A stretch of DNA of 64,000 nt from Acinetobacter terrestris (GTDB lineage: Bacteria; Pseudomonadota; Gammaproteobacteria; Pseudomonadales; Moraxellaceae). The notes beneath the pieces were generated by a model. That model saw nothing but the letters and a program-made list of their open reading frames with translations, was not told the DNA's origin and searched no databases. The stretch lies in the NCBI RefSeq assembly GCF_004331155.1, contig NZ_SJNZ01000001.1, forward strand, positions 1-64,000, written 5' to 3'. Numbering within the stretch: position 1 is the stretch's first letter; each line of letters opens with the position of its first letter. Below are positions 44,338-53,953 of the stretch, piece after piece. Both the position numbers and the translations under genes were made by a program.

Positions 44338-44516
44338 CGTCGATTACTCCTAAGTTAAGAAAGGCTTATGCTGTCATCGCAATTGATCACTCTCATGATT
44401 CATGAGGAAAAAGCTTCTTCAAAAGAAGAGCGAGACCAACACCATAACAGACCATTCTTTTGGCCCACCGAGACGGATACCGCCAGAGCTAAGCACAACA
44501 AGTGGGCGTAATTATA
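44338..44516 (-). promoter_or_regulatory. Structured rpmE upstream region, candidate L31 leader
   Basis: About 180 bases precede rpmE. On the minus strand a TATAAT (44511-44516) marks a likely -10, but no good -35 is seen. Downstream, GCCCAC (44502-44507) can pair with GTGGGC (44463-44468) around an inner CGG-TAT-CCG hairpin, and CTTCTTTTGAAGAAG forms another stem nearer the gene. L31 leaders are known regulatory RNAs in several bacterial groups. Whether this matches one is untested, and the -10 lies very close to the first stem. Confidence 0.38.
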
Positions 44517-44540
44517 CGGTAAAAAATACCAGATAGCGAA

Positions 44541-45542
44541 TTATTCTTGTAACTCATCTTCTACAGCTTTAAATTCATCTACAGGATGCTTCGACCAATA
44601 ATTGGCAATCACACCGCACACCATCAGCTGAATTTGATGAAAGATCATAATCGGCAAAACAATCATCCCTAAAGGTTGTCCGATAAATAAAATTTGTGCC
44701 ATCGGGACACCACTGGCCAAGGTTTTTTTGGAACTGCAAAAAAACATTGCAATTTGATCTTCCCGGTTAAAACCCATCCATTTCGGAATATATAAAGCCA
44801 ACAGCATAATCAGGGTTAAAAACACTGAACATGCCAGAGTCAAAATCAATAGCGTTTCCCAACTCACCATTTGCCACAATCCTGCAACGACTGCCCCGCT
44901 AAAAGCACCATAGACCACCATTAAAATAGTGCCCTGATCAAATGCTTTGACGATGCCCGGCAACTTCAACATATAGGGATAAATATAAGGACGTAATATT
45001 TGACCCAATATAAAAGGGACCAGCAACAACAAGGTAATCTGAACAATCGAAGATGTAGGATCAAAGCCGTGTTGTGACTGACCTAAAATAAAGAAACTGA
45101 CCAGTACAGGGGTAATAAACATGCCAATAATATTGGAAAATGAAGCACTACATACAGCACTGGCCACATTGCCCTTTGCAACCGAGGTAAATGCAATTGA
45201 AGACTGCACTGTTGATGGCAAGAAGCACATGAACAAAAATCCCCAGTACAATTCCTGCCCCAAAACAGGCAATAAAATCGGCTTCGCTAACAACCCTAAA
45301 AGTGGAAAGAGTGCAAATGTAAAAGCAAACACCACCACATGGAATTTCCAGTGCATGATGCCTTGAACGACTGCTTCTCTGGACAGTTTTGCTCCATGCA
45401 AAAAGAATAAAATCGCAATTGCACCCGAGGTAATGACGCCAAAAATATTTGCAGCAAGACCGGAGACTGGAACTATTGTTGCCAAGATCACCATGATAAT
45501 CAGCAAAATGGTAAAGCGATCCAGTGCCAACAGTTTTAACAT
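44541..45542 (-). CDS. Bile acid:sodium symporter-fold (SBF/YfeH) transporter
   Basis: This 333-residue inner-membrane protein has nine to ten hydrophobic segments in the BASS/SBF fold, close to E. coli YfeH. Typical stretches are FFLHGAKLSREAVVQG, FLPSTVQSSIAFTSVAKGN and FFCSSKKTLASGVPMAQILF. Family members move organic anions with sodium, but the substrate of YfeH-type proteins is unknown. The ATG at 45542 follows AGGACG at good spacing, and an upstream in-frame extension overlaps the terminator of gloA and is rejected. It is separate from the ACR3-type transporter despite the related fold. Confidence 0.82.
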   Translation of the reverse strand: MLKLLALDRFTILLIIMVILATIVPVSGLAANIFGVITSGAIAILFFLHGAKLSREAVVQGIMHWKFHVVVFAFTFALFPLLGLLAKPILLPVLGQELYWGFLFMCFLPSTVQSSIAFTSVAKGNVASAVCSASFSNIIGMFITPVLVSFFILGQSQHGFDPTSSIVQITLLLLVPFILGQILRPYIYPYMLKLPGIVKAFDQGTILMVVYGAFSGAVVAGLWQMVSWETLLILTLACSVFLTLIMLLALYIPKWMGFNREDQIAMFFCSSKKTLASGVPMAQILFIGQPLGMIVLPIMIFHQIQLMVCGVIANYWSKHPVDEFKAVEDELQE

Positions 45543-45571
45543 TGCTACGTCCTGTAATGATTTAAAGGTAT

Positions 45572-45626
45572 AAAAAAAGCCCAATAAGAGAGTTTACCTA
45601 GTGGTAAAGTTTCATCTTACTGGGCT
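45572..45626 (-). terminator. Terminator of ampG-gloA
   Basis: AGCCCA-TAAGA pairs with TCTTA-TGGGCT over a long stem with an inner GTTTACC/GGTAAAG hairpin. Seven T follow on the minus strand. It ends the ampG-gloA transcript before the SBF gene. Confidence 0.75.
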
Positions 45627-45690
45627 GAATAAATAAAGCCAGTTTTTCAACTCAATATTGAATATTTAGTTTATCTATACCGCACTATTA

Positions 45691-46092
45691 TTAATTATTA
45701 CGTGCATCTTTATCTTGCTGAATCAGCTCGATTTTATAACCGTCTGGATCCTCAACAAAAGCAATCACCGTTACCCCGCCCTTCATTGGACCAGCTTCAC
45801 GCACCACTTTACCACCACGCGCCTTAATTTCTTCACACGCCTGATAAGCATCATCTACAGCAATGGCGATGTGACCATAGGCATTTCCCAACTCATAACT
45901 TGCAGTATCCCAGTTATGCGTGAGTTCCAGCACCGTATTGTTTTCTTCATCACCATAACCCACAAAAGCTAAAGTGAAACGACCTTCTTCATAATCACGT
46001 TTACGAAGCAAAGTCATACCGAGCACTTCAGTATAGAACTTTAAAGATTGTTCCAAATTGCCTACACGTAACATGGTATGCAGCATGCGCAT
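45691..46092 (-). CDS. gloA: Lactoylglutathione lyase (glyoxalase I)
   Basis: This 133-residue enzyme isomerises the methylglyoxal-glutathione hemithioacetal to S-lactoylglutathione. The vicinal-oxygen-chelate fold is clear: [24 protein letters not shown], then [33 protein letters not shown] and [14 protein letters not shown]. Metal ligands His5, Glu near 56, His near 74 and Glu near 122 are present. The length is that of the Ni-dependent bacterial type. It lies 14 bases behind ampG on the same strand. Confidence 0.95.
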   Translation of the reverse strand: MRMLHTMLRVGNLEQSLKFYTEVLGMTLLRKRDYEEGRFTLAFVGYGDEENNTVLELTHNWDTASYELGNAYGHIAIAVDDAYQACEEIKARGGKVVREAGPMKGGVTVIAFVEDPDGYKIELIQQDKDARNN

Positions 46093-46106
46093 ATTCTTGA
46101 TCCTTA

Positions 46107-48254
46107 TTAAGTCTTTGTATGTTGATGTTCACGTAATAACTTCGCCACCCACACCACTAAAATTAAAATTGGAATACCAATCAGCGTGGTCATGAGGAAG
46201 AAATTCGGATAACCAATATTGCTGACTATAGTACCCGAATAACCGCCTAAAATCTTGGGGGTTAAAGTCATGAGCGAGCTAAAAATCGCGTATTGCACTG
46301 CGGTAAATGACACACTGGTCAAGCTCGACAAGAAGGCAATAAAGGCAGCACCCGCTAAACCGGACGCCAAATTATCGACAATAATAGCGAAATATAACCA
46401 CCCTGAACTATACGGTTTGATGACTTTTCCGCTAATTTCAACTTCGTCAGTGGATTGGCCATTCACAGCAGCTAGAGGTTGCACATCAACATCCAAGTCT
46501 TTGGCAGTGCTCAAATTCATATTTGCAGCATAGTTATGCTTTGTACTTAAGATCACTTTATTGTTTTCAAAAACTTCAGCAACAAGACTTTTAGAAGCTG
46601 AATTGATCAAAACCTCAGCCGGAATTGCCGCACTAAATATGCCTGTTTTATCCAGATTTGCATCAAAAGTTTGGCCATCCAAGCCTAAGACAATTTTTTG
46701 AGATTCAGATAATGCCGGTCCAGAATATTGTCCGCGAATGACTAAACTATTATTTCGCTCCTGCGCGCTAATGGTATTGTCACTGGTCACAGGTAGAATT
46801 TGCATACTGGATTGCTTTTCATCCAGCTTTAAATACGGCAATGTGGTGACTGCGGTAGTTTTAGAGCCATCCGAATATTGTGCAGCCACTTGCAGTTCAT
46901 CCGCTTGTGCCAAAACCTGACTGGGTACTTTGAGTTTCCAGTATCCCACTTCATCGGACTGAACCTTGTAACTGTGCTGCCCGACTGTGACATTGACATC
47001 ATTCAGCTGTTGCCCTGATTTCACCAAACCAATAAAAATCAGATTGGTAGAGCTGGCCAAGATTGCACCGACAAACATCAATTTCATAATGTTCATGCGC
47101 TGTGCCAGCAAACCACCCAAGAAACCGCCAACCAGACTAAAAATCACGCCGTAAATTTTCACTGCTTCAGCAATTTGCTGTTTGGTGAAGTTCAGATCTT
47201 GATAGAACACATTCGAGATGACACCGGCAATAATGTCGGAAATACGGTAAAAACCAATCAACAGCAACAACACCAATGCCAGTTTAACGCCATAACGTTT
47301 AAAGAAATCTGCAATGGGGTTGACCCAGGTTTCAAAGGCCATTTGTTTATTGACGGCACCCATTTTCACCAGCAATGTACCGACCAATACGGCAACAGCA
47401 GCAGAGCCAATAAAACGTAATGCTTCAAAGCAGAATAGTAAGAAAGAATCTGAAATTTCAAATTGAGATTTAAGCGCTTCAGTTAAATTACCTGAGAAAA
47501 TATAGCTCAGTACAAAACTGATTACTGCCACAAAAAATACCGCAACCAAACGATAGTAATCGGTACGTTTATAATTTTTATAAATCCGGCTCACTTGCGG
47601 TTCACGAATCACCAATGTGGTGATAATGCCCACTATCATCACCGCAGCCATGGCTAAATAGGTAATTTTCCATGCACTATAGATATAGTTGCCTTTCGCT
47701 GTGCCCAAGGATGCCGCTAAAAATAACGCCCCTGCACCCGCTACAATCATCCCGATGCGATAACCGGCATTATAGGTAGAAGCCAGAACGGTCTGCATCT
47801 GTGTTTCGGCCAGTTCAATCCGGTAAGCATCAATGACAATATCCTGGGTGGCAGCAGAAAAGCCCAGCAACACTGCACCCACTGCCATTTGGTACAAATA
47901 ACTTTGCCCTAAAGCAGGGTTTGAAAATGCCATGATACAAATGGCGCAGATAATCAACACTTGCGCAATCAGCAGCCATGCGCGACGACGACCGAGTATT
48001 TTCGTCAATACCGGAACCGGCAATTCATCGACTAACGGCGCCCAAACAAACTTGAAGGAATAGCCCAGCGCGGCCCAGCTAAAAAAAGTAACTGCACTTT
48101 TATCAATTCCGGCTTCTCCGAGCCATAAAGACAGGCTGGAAAAAATCAGTAATATCGGAATACCTGCGGAGAAACCCAAAAACAGCATAATAAGGGCACG
48201 GCGATCAAGAAATGCCGTAAAGGCTGATTTCCATCCAGTAGATTGTGTTGTCAT
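46107..48254 (-). CDS. ampG: AmpG-family muropeptide permease with a large inserted domain
   Basis: This 715-residue major facilitator protein has an N-terminal half matching Amp[58 protein letters not shown]. AmpG carries anhydromuropeptides into the cytoplasm for cell-wall recycling and, in many species, AmpC signalling. Typical members have about 430-600 residues. Here about 200 polar, beta-rich residues (roughly 412-612) separate hydrophobic segments. They contain repeats resembling Ig-like units ([39 protein letters not shown]). At least 12 hydrophobic segments remain. It is the first gene of an ampG-gloA operon and divergent from the lonB-like gene. Confidence 0.8.
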   Translation of the reverse strand: MTTQSTGWKSAFTAFLDRRALIMLFLGFSAGIPILLIFSSLSLWLGEAGIDKSAVTFFSWAALGYSFKFVWAPLVDELPVPVLTKILGRRRAWLLIAQVLIICAICIMAFSNPALGQSYLYQMAVGAVLLGFSAATQDIVIDAYRIELAETQMQTVLASTYNAGYRIGMIVAGAGALFLAASLGTAKGNYIYSAWKITYLAMAAVMIVGIITTLVIREPQVSRIYKNYKRTDYYRLVAVFFVAVISFVLSYIFSGNLTEALKSQFEISDSFLLFCFEALRFIGSAAVAVLVGTLLVKMGAVNKQMAFETWVNPIADFFKRYGVKLALVLLLLIGFYRISDIIAGVISNVFYQDLNFTKQQIAEAVKIYGVIFSLVGGFLGGLLAQRMNIMKLMFVGAILASSTNLIFIGLVKSGQQLNDVNVTVGQHSYKVQSDEVGYWKLKVPSQVLAQADELQVAAQYSDGSKTTAVTTLPYLKLDEKQSSMQILPVTSDNTISAQERNNSLVIRGQYSGPALSESQKIVLGLDGQTFDANLDKTGIFSAAIPAEVLINSASKSLVAEVFENNKVILSTKHNYAANMNLSTAKDLDVDVQPLAAVNGQSTDEVEISGKVIKPYSSGWLYFAIIVDNLASGLAGAAFIAFLSSLTSVSFTAVQYAIFSSLMTLTPKILGGYSGTIVSNIGYPNFFLMTTLIGIPILILVVWVAKLLREHQHTKT

Positions 48255-48438
48255 TGATTTATTATGTTCTGCAAAAACTCAATGCCGCTATTCAAACGCG
48301 TAATGCGATAGGTTTCAACAATATTTACGAAATCATTATTTTATTTTATCGATTAAAGCACCCTGTCCGCTTGAATTTTTCAAGCAAACCTGTATACCTT
48401 TAAAGCTCTACCGCAATATTTCGTTTTGGATTTTCACA

Positions 48439-51072
48439 GTGACCCAAAGACTCGAGCAAATGAACTCTTCTTTATCCGCCAATATTATTAGCAACACCGA
48501 ACAACCGAGCCAAAACATTTTAACTTCAGCATTTGAACAACCAGAAATACAAAGCACTCTAGAAAAAACCAAACTGAAATCTGAACAACTGACGCATATC
48601 CCTAATTACGATAAAATTCCTGCGTCAACACGTCGACTGAAACCGCTGAATAATTTTCTGGGGCAAGACCGCGCGCGTGCCTCTGTAGAAGCCGGTATTG
48701 CCTTACCTTATTCAGGCTATAACATTTTTGCTGTGGGTACGGCGGGCCTCGGCAAACGCACGATGATTAAGCGTTTATTGCAACAGCACGCCAAAACAAT
48801 GCCGACACCAAATGACTGGGTCTATGTCAATAATTTTAAACTGCCACGCCAACCGATTGCGCTCGAGCTTCCATCTGGACAAGCGACTAAATTTCAAACG
48901 CTATTGCATCAGACCTGGCAAACCATCTTAAAACAGTTAGAACGCCGTTTTACTGCAGAAATTTATCACAATCGTATCGAACTGATTCGCCAGCAAATTG
49001 GGGATGAACAACATCAAGCATTAATTGATCTCACCAAAGAAGGTGAAGCACTTGATCTGAAACTGATTACTCGTAATGAAGAACACTGCTTTGTTCCGGT
49101 TCATTTCATTGACGATTCACCGGAAGAAATGACAGCAGAAGACATTAATGCGCTGAACAGTAAAGAGCGGGCTGAAATTTCAACCAATATGCGTTACATG
49201 GATAAAAAACTGGAACGCTTAGGCTTGCATCTGGGCGATTTGGAAGATGATGCACGCGACAAAGTGCAAGTCTTGAATCGTGATATCGCAAAACAGGTGG
49301 TGATGCCACGGATCGAGCAAATCCTGAATAAGTTTGGTGAAGTCGAAGGCTTAAAAGACTATCTCAAATACTATGCCGAAGACATTATTAACAATGTTGA
49401 AATCGTGCTTGAGCAAGAAGAAGATGACTTTACCCCAGGTTTGTTCAGCCGTGTGCCTGCGCGTTATCAAGCCAATATCATTGTTTCCTACAAGCCAAAT
49501 TCTGGCGCACCGGTGATTTTTGAAGACTTCCCAACGCATTACAATTTACTGGGTCATGTCGAACAACTAACTCAAAATGGCACCATCACCACAGACTTCA
49601 CCCTGATTCGCCCGGGTACATTACATAAAGCCAATGGCGGCTTTTTAATGCTCGAAGCCGAGCAACTGCTTGAACAGCCTTATGCATGGCAAGGTTTAAA
49701 GCGTGCCTTAAAATCTGGACAGCTAAAATTATCTTCACTAGAACACATGCTGACTTTAACCGGCAGTATCTCGATTGAACCTCAATCTATTCCATTGAAT
49801 TTAAAAGTGGTTTTACTTGCAGAACCTGAAGTTTATTATGAAATTCTAGAAGTCGAACCAGAACTCGGCAGTGTCTTTAAAATTCGGGCCGACTTTACAG
49901 ATACATTACAACGTAATGACAGTAACGAGCAGGCGTATATGCAGCTGATTGCCGATTATGTGCAAGCAGACAAATTATTGCCTTTTGAGCGTTCTGCTTT
50001 AGCGGCATTGCTGACCGATTCGAGTCGTCAAGCTGAAGACCAGAGTTCATTGTCATTACATGCTTTAACGCTGGGTGACTTGATTCGTGAGGCACATCAT
50101 CATGCTGAAAAGTCGGGCGACAAAATCGTGACCGACAAGCATATCAATACCGCGCTCGATCATCGTAAGTACCGCCTAGGCTATTTACGTGAATTGTACT
50201 GGGAAGATTTGTCTCGTGGTACACAGCTGATTGAGACCAAAGGTCATCGTTTAGGACAGATCAATGCCCTCTCTGTAATTCAATATGCAGATGTTGAATT
50301 TGGTTTGCCTTCGCGCTTAACCGCTTCGGTCTATCAAGGCGGTGGCGATATTCTTGATATTGAGCGTAGTGTGGAACTCGGTGGCTCCTTACATGCCAAA
50401 GGTGTGTTATTGATGTCGAGTTTCTTAAAGGCGCACTTTGGTCGAGAACAAATTCTGCATTTCTCTGCTGCCCTCGCCTTTGAGCAAAGCTATGGCCAGG
50501 TCGATGGCGACAGCGCAACCGTGGCTGAACTTTCCGCATTATTGTCAGCCATTAGCCAACTGCCGATTGACCAGTCTTGGGCAATTACCGGCTCGATGAA
50601 TCAGCTGGGTCAGGTACAACCGATTGGCGGAGTAAATGCCAAAATTGAAGGTTTCTTCGATGCGTGTAAATTACATGGCTTAACCGGCAAACAAGGTGTG
50701 ATTATTCCGCGTCAAAACATGCAACATTTAATGTTGCGACACGATGTCATTGAAGCGGTTGAAAAAGGTCAATTCCATATTCATGCCATTCAAACCATCG
50801 ATCAGGCTTTAGAAATTCTCATGGCTCGCCCTGTCGGCACGCTGAACAAGAAAGGTCGCTATAGCAAAAATTCAATTTATGCTGCAGTGATGGATCAGCT
50901 TGAATATTGGCAAGCCATTGAAGATGGCGCAGCATTTGAGGAAGAGACCAAGAAAAAGAAAAAAAAGAAAAAAGCCAAAAAAAAGCTGAAAGAAGAAGCG
51001 GAAAAACAGCCTGTTCCCGCTGATGTGGTCGAATCTAAAGACAGCAGCAAGATAAAGTCAGAAGTAGAGTAA
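48439..51072 (+). CDS. LonB-like ATP-dependent protease
   Basis: This 877-residue protein has an AAA+ part with Walker A GTAGLGKRTMIKR, a long helical insertion and the AAA region NGGFLMLEAEQLL. A C-terminal Lon (S16) protease domain follows. The catalytic Ser lies in GDSATVAELSALLSA and the Lys in GGVNAKIEGFF. The length and insertion match the LonB-like/YcbZ family, not classical LonA. A very basic tail (runs of Lys encoded by A-tracts) and an acidic end follow. The initiating codon is GTG at 48439 or the ATG seven codons later, and no strong ribosome binding site distinguishes them. The cellular substrates are unknown. Confidence 0.85.
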   Translation: MTQRLEQMNSSLSANIISNTEQPSQNILTSAFEQPEIQSTLEKTKLKSEQLTHIPNYDKIPASTRRLKPLNNFLGQDRARASVEAGIALPYSGYNIFAVGTAGLGKRTMIKRLLQQHAKTMPTPNDWVYVNNFKLPRQPIALELPSGQATKFQTLLHQTWQTILKQLERRFTAEIYHNRIELIRQQIGDEQHQALIDLTKEGEALDLKLITRNEEHCFVPVHFIDDSPEEMTAEDINALNSKERAEISTNMRYMDKKLERLGLHLGDLEDDARDKVQVLNRDIAKQVVMPRIEQILNKFGEVEGLKDYLKYYAEDIINNVEIVLEQEEDDFTPGLFSRVPARYQANIIVSYKPNSGAPVIFEDFPTHYNLLGHVEQLTQNGTITTDFTLIRPGTLHKANGGFLMLEAEQLLEQPYAWQGLKRALKSGQLKLSSLEHMLTLTGSISIEPQSIPLNLKVVLLAEPEVYYEILEVEPELGSVFKIRADFTDTLQRNDSNEQAYMQLIADYVQADKLLPFERSALAALLTDSSRQAEDQSSLSLHALTLGDLIREAHHHAEKSGDKIVTDKHINTALDHRKYRLGYLRELYWEDLSRGTQLIETKGHRLGQINALSVIQYADVEFGLPSRLTASVYQGGGDILDIERSVELGGSLHAKGVLLMSSFLKAHFGREQILHFSAALAFEQSYGQVDGDSATVAELSALLSAISQLPIDQSWAITGSMNQLGQVQPIGGVNAKIEGFFDACKLHGLTGKQGVIIPRQNMQHLMLRHDVIEAVEKGQFHIHAIQTIDQALEILMARPVGTLNKKGRYSKNSIYAAVMDQLEYWQAIEDGAAFEEETKKKKKKKKAKKKLKEEAEKQPVPADVVESKDSSKIKSEVE

Positions 51073-51108
51073 TCTGCTTCTTTAAAAACTTGATTAAAAA
51101 TAAACATT

Positions 51109-51136
51109 AAAAAAGCGCCACAAGGCGCTTTTTTAA
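51109..51136. terminator. Terminator between the lonB-like gene and grxD
   Basis: AAAAAAGCGCC and GGCGCTTTTTT pair around ACAA, with T-runs on both strands. It serves both convergent genes. Confidence 0.92.
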
Positions 51137-51152
51137 TTACTTCACAACTGAA

Positions 51153-51494
51153 TTAAGCTTCAGGTGCTGGGCTGTACTGTTCGATCAAGGTTTTTAATTC
51201 ACCTTTTTGGAACATATCAAGCATGATATCGCTACCGCCAATCAATTCGCCATTGATCCACAATTGTGGAAAAGTAGGCCAATTTGCAATTTGCGGCAAA
51301 GTTGCGCGAATGTCTGGGTTTTCCAAAATGTTTACATAAGCAAATGGACGACCAATTTGACTGAGTGCTTCTACCGCACGTGCAGAGAAACCACATTGTG
51401 GGAATTGCGGCGTACCTTTCATGTAAAGGAGTACTGCATGTTTAGCAATTTGGTCACGAATTAACGCTTCAGTATCGCGTGCTTGTTCAGTCAT
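51153..51494 (-). CDS. grxD: Monothiol glutaredoxin GrxD
   Basis: This 113-residue glutaredoxin has the monothiol CGFS active site (FPQCGFSARAVEAL), preceded by LYMKGTPQ and followed by WPTFPQLWINGELIGGSDI. Proteins of this kind bind a glutathione-ligated [2Fe-2S] cluster as dimers and take part in Fe-S delivery and iron sensing. The ATG at 51494 follows AGGA by eight bases and gives the normal family length. An in-frame extension to 51533 is not supported. It is divergent from argD. Confidence 0.95.
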   Translation of the reverse strand: MTEQARDTEALIRDQIAKHAVLLYMKGTPQFPQCGFSARAVEALSQIGRPFAYVNILENPDIRATLPQIANWPTFPQLWINGELIGGSDIMLDMFQKGELKTLIEQYSPAPEA

Positions 51495-51656
51495 TGATAA
51501 ATCCTCAACTAATCTGCCTCGCATTATACCCAAAACTTAACAAAACAGTATGACTAAAGCAATATTTCCATTTTTATTTACATTTGGGCTTTTATTCTGT
51601 AGCAGTTTTTGCTTATATAAACTTTTATTTTCCCACCTAACAGATAAGAGTTAGTC

Positions 51657-52868
51657 ATGAATAACATTACCCTTGCACCTGTGCAATCTGATCAACCTTC
51701 ACACTTGATGCCAGTCTTTGGCCGTCAGCCGATCAGCTTTGTTCGCGGTCGAGGTTCTTATCTTTATACAGAAGATGGCACTGAATATTTTGATGCACTT
51801 ACAGGTATTGCTGTATGTGGTCTAGGTCATGCTCATCCTGTTATTGCTGAAGCCATTGCTGATCAAGCGGCAACTCTCATTCACACCAGCAACCTGTTTG
51901 AAGTGCCTTGGCAAACTGCGGCAGCACAAAAACTTGCTGAAGTTTCAGGCATGGAAGAAATTTTCTTCTCGAACAGTGGTGCGGAATCCAATGAAGGTGC
52001 AATTAAAATTGCCCGTAAATTTGGATCGATGCAAGGCATTGCTACTCCAAAAATCATTGTTGCGGACCGTTCTTTCCATGGCCGTACCATGGCTACCCTT
52101 GCTGCAACCGGCAACAAGAAAGTTCAGGAAGGTTTCGGACCACTGGTTGAAGGTTTTATTCGCGTACCGTTTGGTGACATTGAAGCCATTGAAGAAGCAG
52201 CAATTAACCACCCGGACATCGTGGCGATTTTTGTTGAACCGATCCAAGGTGAAGGTGGCGTAAATACTGCCCCTCAAGGCTTTAGCTACCTCGAAGAAAT
52301 TCGTCAAATCTGTAATCAGCATAACTGGTTGATGATGCTTGATGAAGTTCAAACTGGTAATGGCCGTACCGGTAAATACTTTGCTTACCAGCATACCAAC
52401 ATTGTTCCAGATGTTTTAACCACGGCAAAAGGTTTGGGTAACGGCTTTCCGATTGGCGCCGTAATGACTCAGGGTCGTGGTGTTGGTGTACTGACTGCAG
52501 GCAACCATGGTTCAACTTATAGCGGTACAGCATTGGGTTCACGTGTGGTATATACCGTTCTCGATATTATGCAAAAAGAGAATATCGTTGCCAATGCTGC
52601 CGAAAAAGGTGCTTATATTGTCGATCAGCTGCGCAACAAACTGGCTGATCAAAATGTCATTGTCCGTGGTTTCGGTTTAATGATTGGTATTGAATTGCCA
52701 AAAGCGTGTGGTGAACTGGTTAATATTGCACGTGATGAATATCATTTGATTATTAACGTGACTGCAGGTTCTGTTGTTCGCCTACTTCCTACTTTAAACA
52801 TTACTCAAGAACAAGCCGATCAATTGATTTCTCGTCTTGTAAAAATGATTAAAGCCTTTTTAGCTTAA
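51657..52868 (+). CDS. argD: Acetylornithine/succinylornithine aminotransferase family
   Basis: This 403-residue class III PLP-dependent aminotransferase has LTGIAVCGLGHAHP, the NSGAESNEGAIKIARK segment and FHGRTMATLAATGN. The PLP Asp lies in LMMLDEVQTGNGRTGK and the Schiff-base Lys in VLTTAKGLGNGFPIGA. The family includes ArgD (arginine synthesis, also active on succinyl-diaminopimelate) and AstC (arginine catabolism). ArgD is favoured because no ast genes are nearby. The gene is monocistronic with a perfect terminator and converges on a LysR gene. Confidence 0.88.
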   Translation: MNNITLAPVQSDQPSHLMPVFGRQPISFVRGRGSYLYTEDGTEYFDALTGIAVCGLGHAHPVIAEAIADQAATLIHTSNLFEVPWQTAAAQKLAEVSGMEEIFFSNSGAESNEGAIKIARKFGSMQGIATPKIIVADRSFHGRTMATLAATGNKKVQEGFGPLVEGFIRVPFGDIEAIEEAAINHPDIVAIFVEPIQGEGGVNTAPQGFSYLEEIRQICNQHNWLMMLDEVQTGNGRTGKYFAYQHTNIVPDVLTTAKGLGNGFPIGAVMTQGRGVGVLTAGNHGSTYSGTALGSRVVYTVLDIMQKENIVANAAEKGAYIVDQLRNKLADQNVIVRGFGLMIGIELPKACGELVNIARDEYHLIINVTAGSVVRLLPTLNITQEQADQLISRLVKMIKAFLA

Positions 52869-52886
52869 TTCTTTAATCGTTCAAAA

Positions 52887-52915
52887 ACGAAAAGCCGCTT
52901 ATAGCGGCTTTTTTT
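52887..52915. terminator. Terminator of argD
   Basis: AAAGCCGCT and AGCGGCTTT pair around TAT and are followed by a T-run on the + strand. A-residues on the left also give the minus strand a short T-run. Confidence 0.9.
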
Positions 52916-52930
52916 CATACTCATCGGCTT

Positions 52931-53860
52931 TTATGAAGCTTCTTGATAAATTCTGCCACCGGGTAATTGGCAGAAATATTGTTTTAGCGCCTCTAAACAA
53001 CGATGAATTTTCATCGGCTGTTGTTCATGTTTTGAAATAATGGCATACAAGGTAAAACTTGGTAACTTCCACTCCGGTAAAACTTCAACCAAAGCGCCAT
53101 TTACTAAATCTTTTTGTGCATCTAAATATAAAATTCGAGCGATCCCATGTCCTTGCTGACATAATGCTTTGGCAACCAAGACATTATTTGAGGTCAATCT
53201 CGAACGCATCTCTAAACTAATGTCTTCATTTGTCACACCATGCTGGAATGACAAATATTGATAATTTTTGATCACATTCATTGGAATTAAATCATGATGC
53301 TTTAAATCCTCAGGACGTGAAATAGGTGTCGACTGATTCAAATAACTCGGTGAAGCAACAAGAACCTGCTCAACTCGAGCAAGCGGTACAACATGCAAAT
53401 TACTATCTTCAATTTTTGAACTTATGCGCAACGCAATATCAATACGACCTTCAATCAGGTCAATATATTGATTGTCAGCTTCTACATGAACTGCCAAACC
53501 TCGATGAGCAGACATCCAATGTGACAATGCTGGAATGACATGATTTGCAGCTAATTCTGGCGTAGTTGCAATACGTAAATCGCCAACAAGATCATCACGC
53601 AGCTCATTAATTCGTATTTTTCCGCGCTCTGCAGCAGCGAGCATCTCTTGACAGCTGTGGAAAAAAGCTTGTCCCACTTCAGTCAAACTCAACTTTCTGG
53701 TAGAACGATGTAAAAGTGTAACTTCCATCTCATTTTCTAAAGAACGAATTTGTTGACTTACAGCGCTGGTGGTGATGCCTAAATCGCGGGCTGCACCACT
53801 GAACGAGTTTTTTTCTACAACACAAGCAAAGACACCCATTGCTCGAAGTTGATCTAACAT
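52931..53860 (-). CDS. LysR-family transcriptional regulator
   Basis: This 309-residue LysR regulator has an N-terminal helix-turn-helix (AMGVFACVVEKNSFSGAARDLGITTSAVSQQIRSLE, then LLHRSTRKLSLTEVG). The effector-binding domain is of the periplasmic-binding-protein type (LRIATTPELAANHVIPAL, RIDIALRISSKIEDSNL). It resembles the large CrgA/AaeR-like branch. GAGGG six to seven bases before the ATG at 53860 fixes the start, and an upstream in-frame extension is rejected. The ligand and targets are unknown. It converges on argD, so argD is not the obvious divergent target, and no gene of shared function is adjacent. Confidence 0.87.
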   Translation of the reverse strand: MLDQLRAMGVFACVVEKNSFSGAARDLGITTSAVSQQIRSLENEMEVTLLHRSTRKLSLTEVGQAFFHSCQEMLAAAERGKIRINELRDDLVGDLRIATTPELAANHVIPALSHWMSAHRGLAVHVEADNQYIDLIEGRIDIALRISSKIEDSNLHVVPLARVEQVLVASPSYLNQSTPISRPEDLKHHDLIPMNVIKNYQYLSFQHGVTNEDISLEMRSRLTSNNVLVAKALCQQGHGIARILYLDAQKDLVNGALVEVLPEWKLPSFTLYAIISKHEQQPMKIHRCLEALKQYFCQLPGGRIYQEAS

Positions 53861-53953
53861 AAATTTCCCTCTGAACTTATGAGATGCTTTATCTTTCGAT
53901 AAAAGCAACTCATTGTATTATACGGTGAAATTCAAGTATTGCATTCAATTTAT

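Noticed and set aside
51829..52542. Reading frames of up to 149 codons inside argD on both strands
   Set aside because: They are shadows of argD, which has all PLP-enzyme motifs in its own frame.
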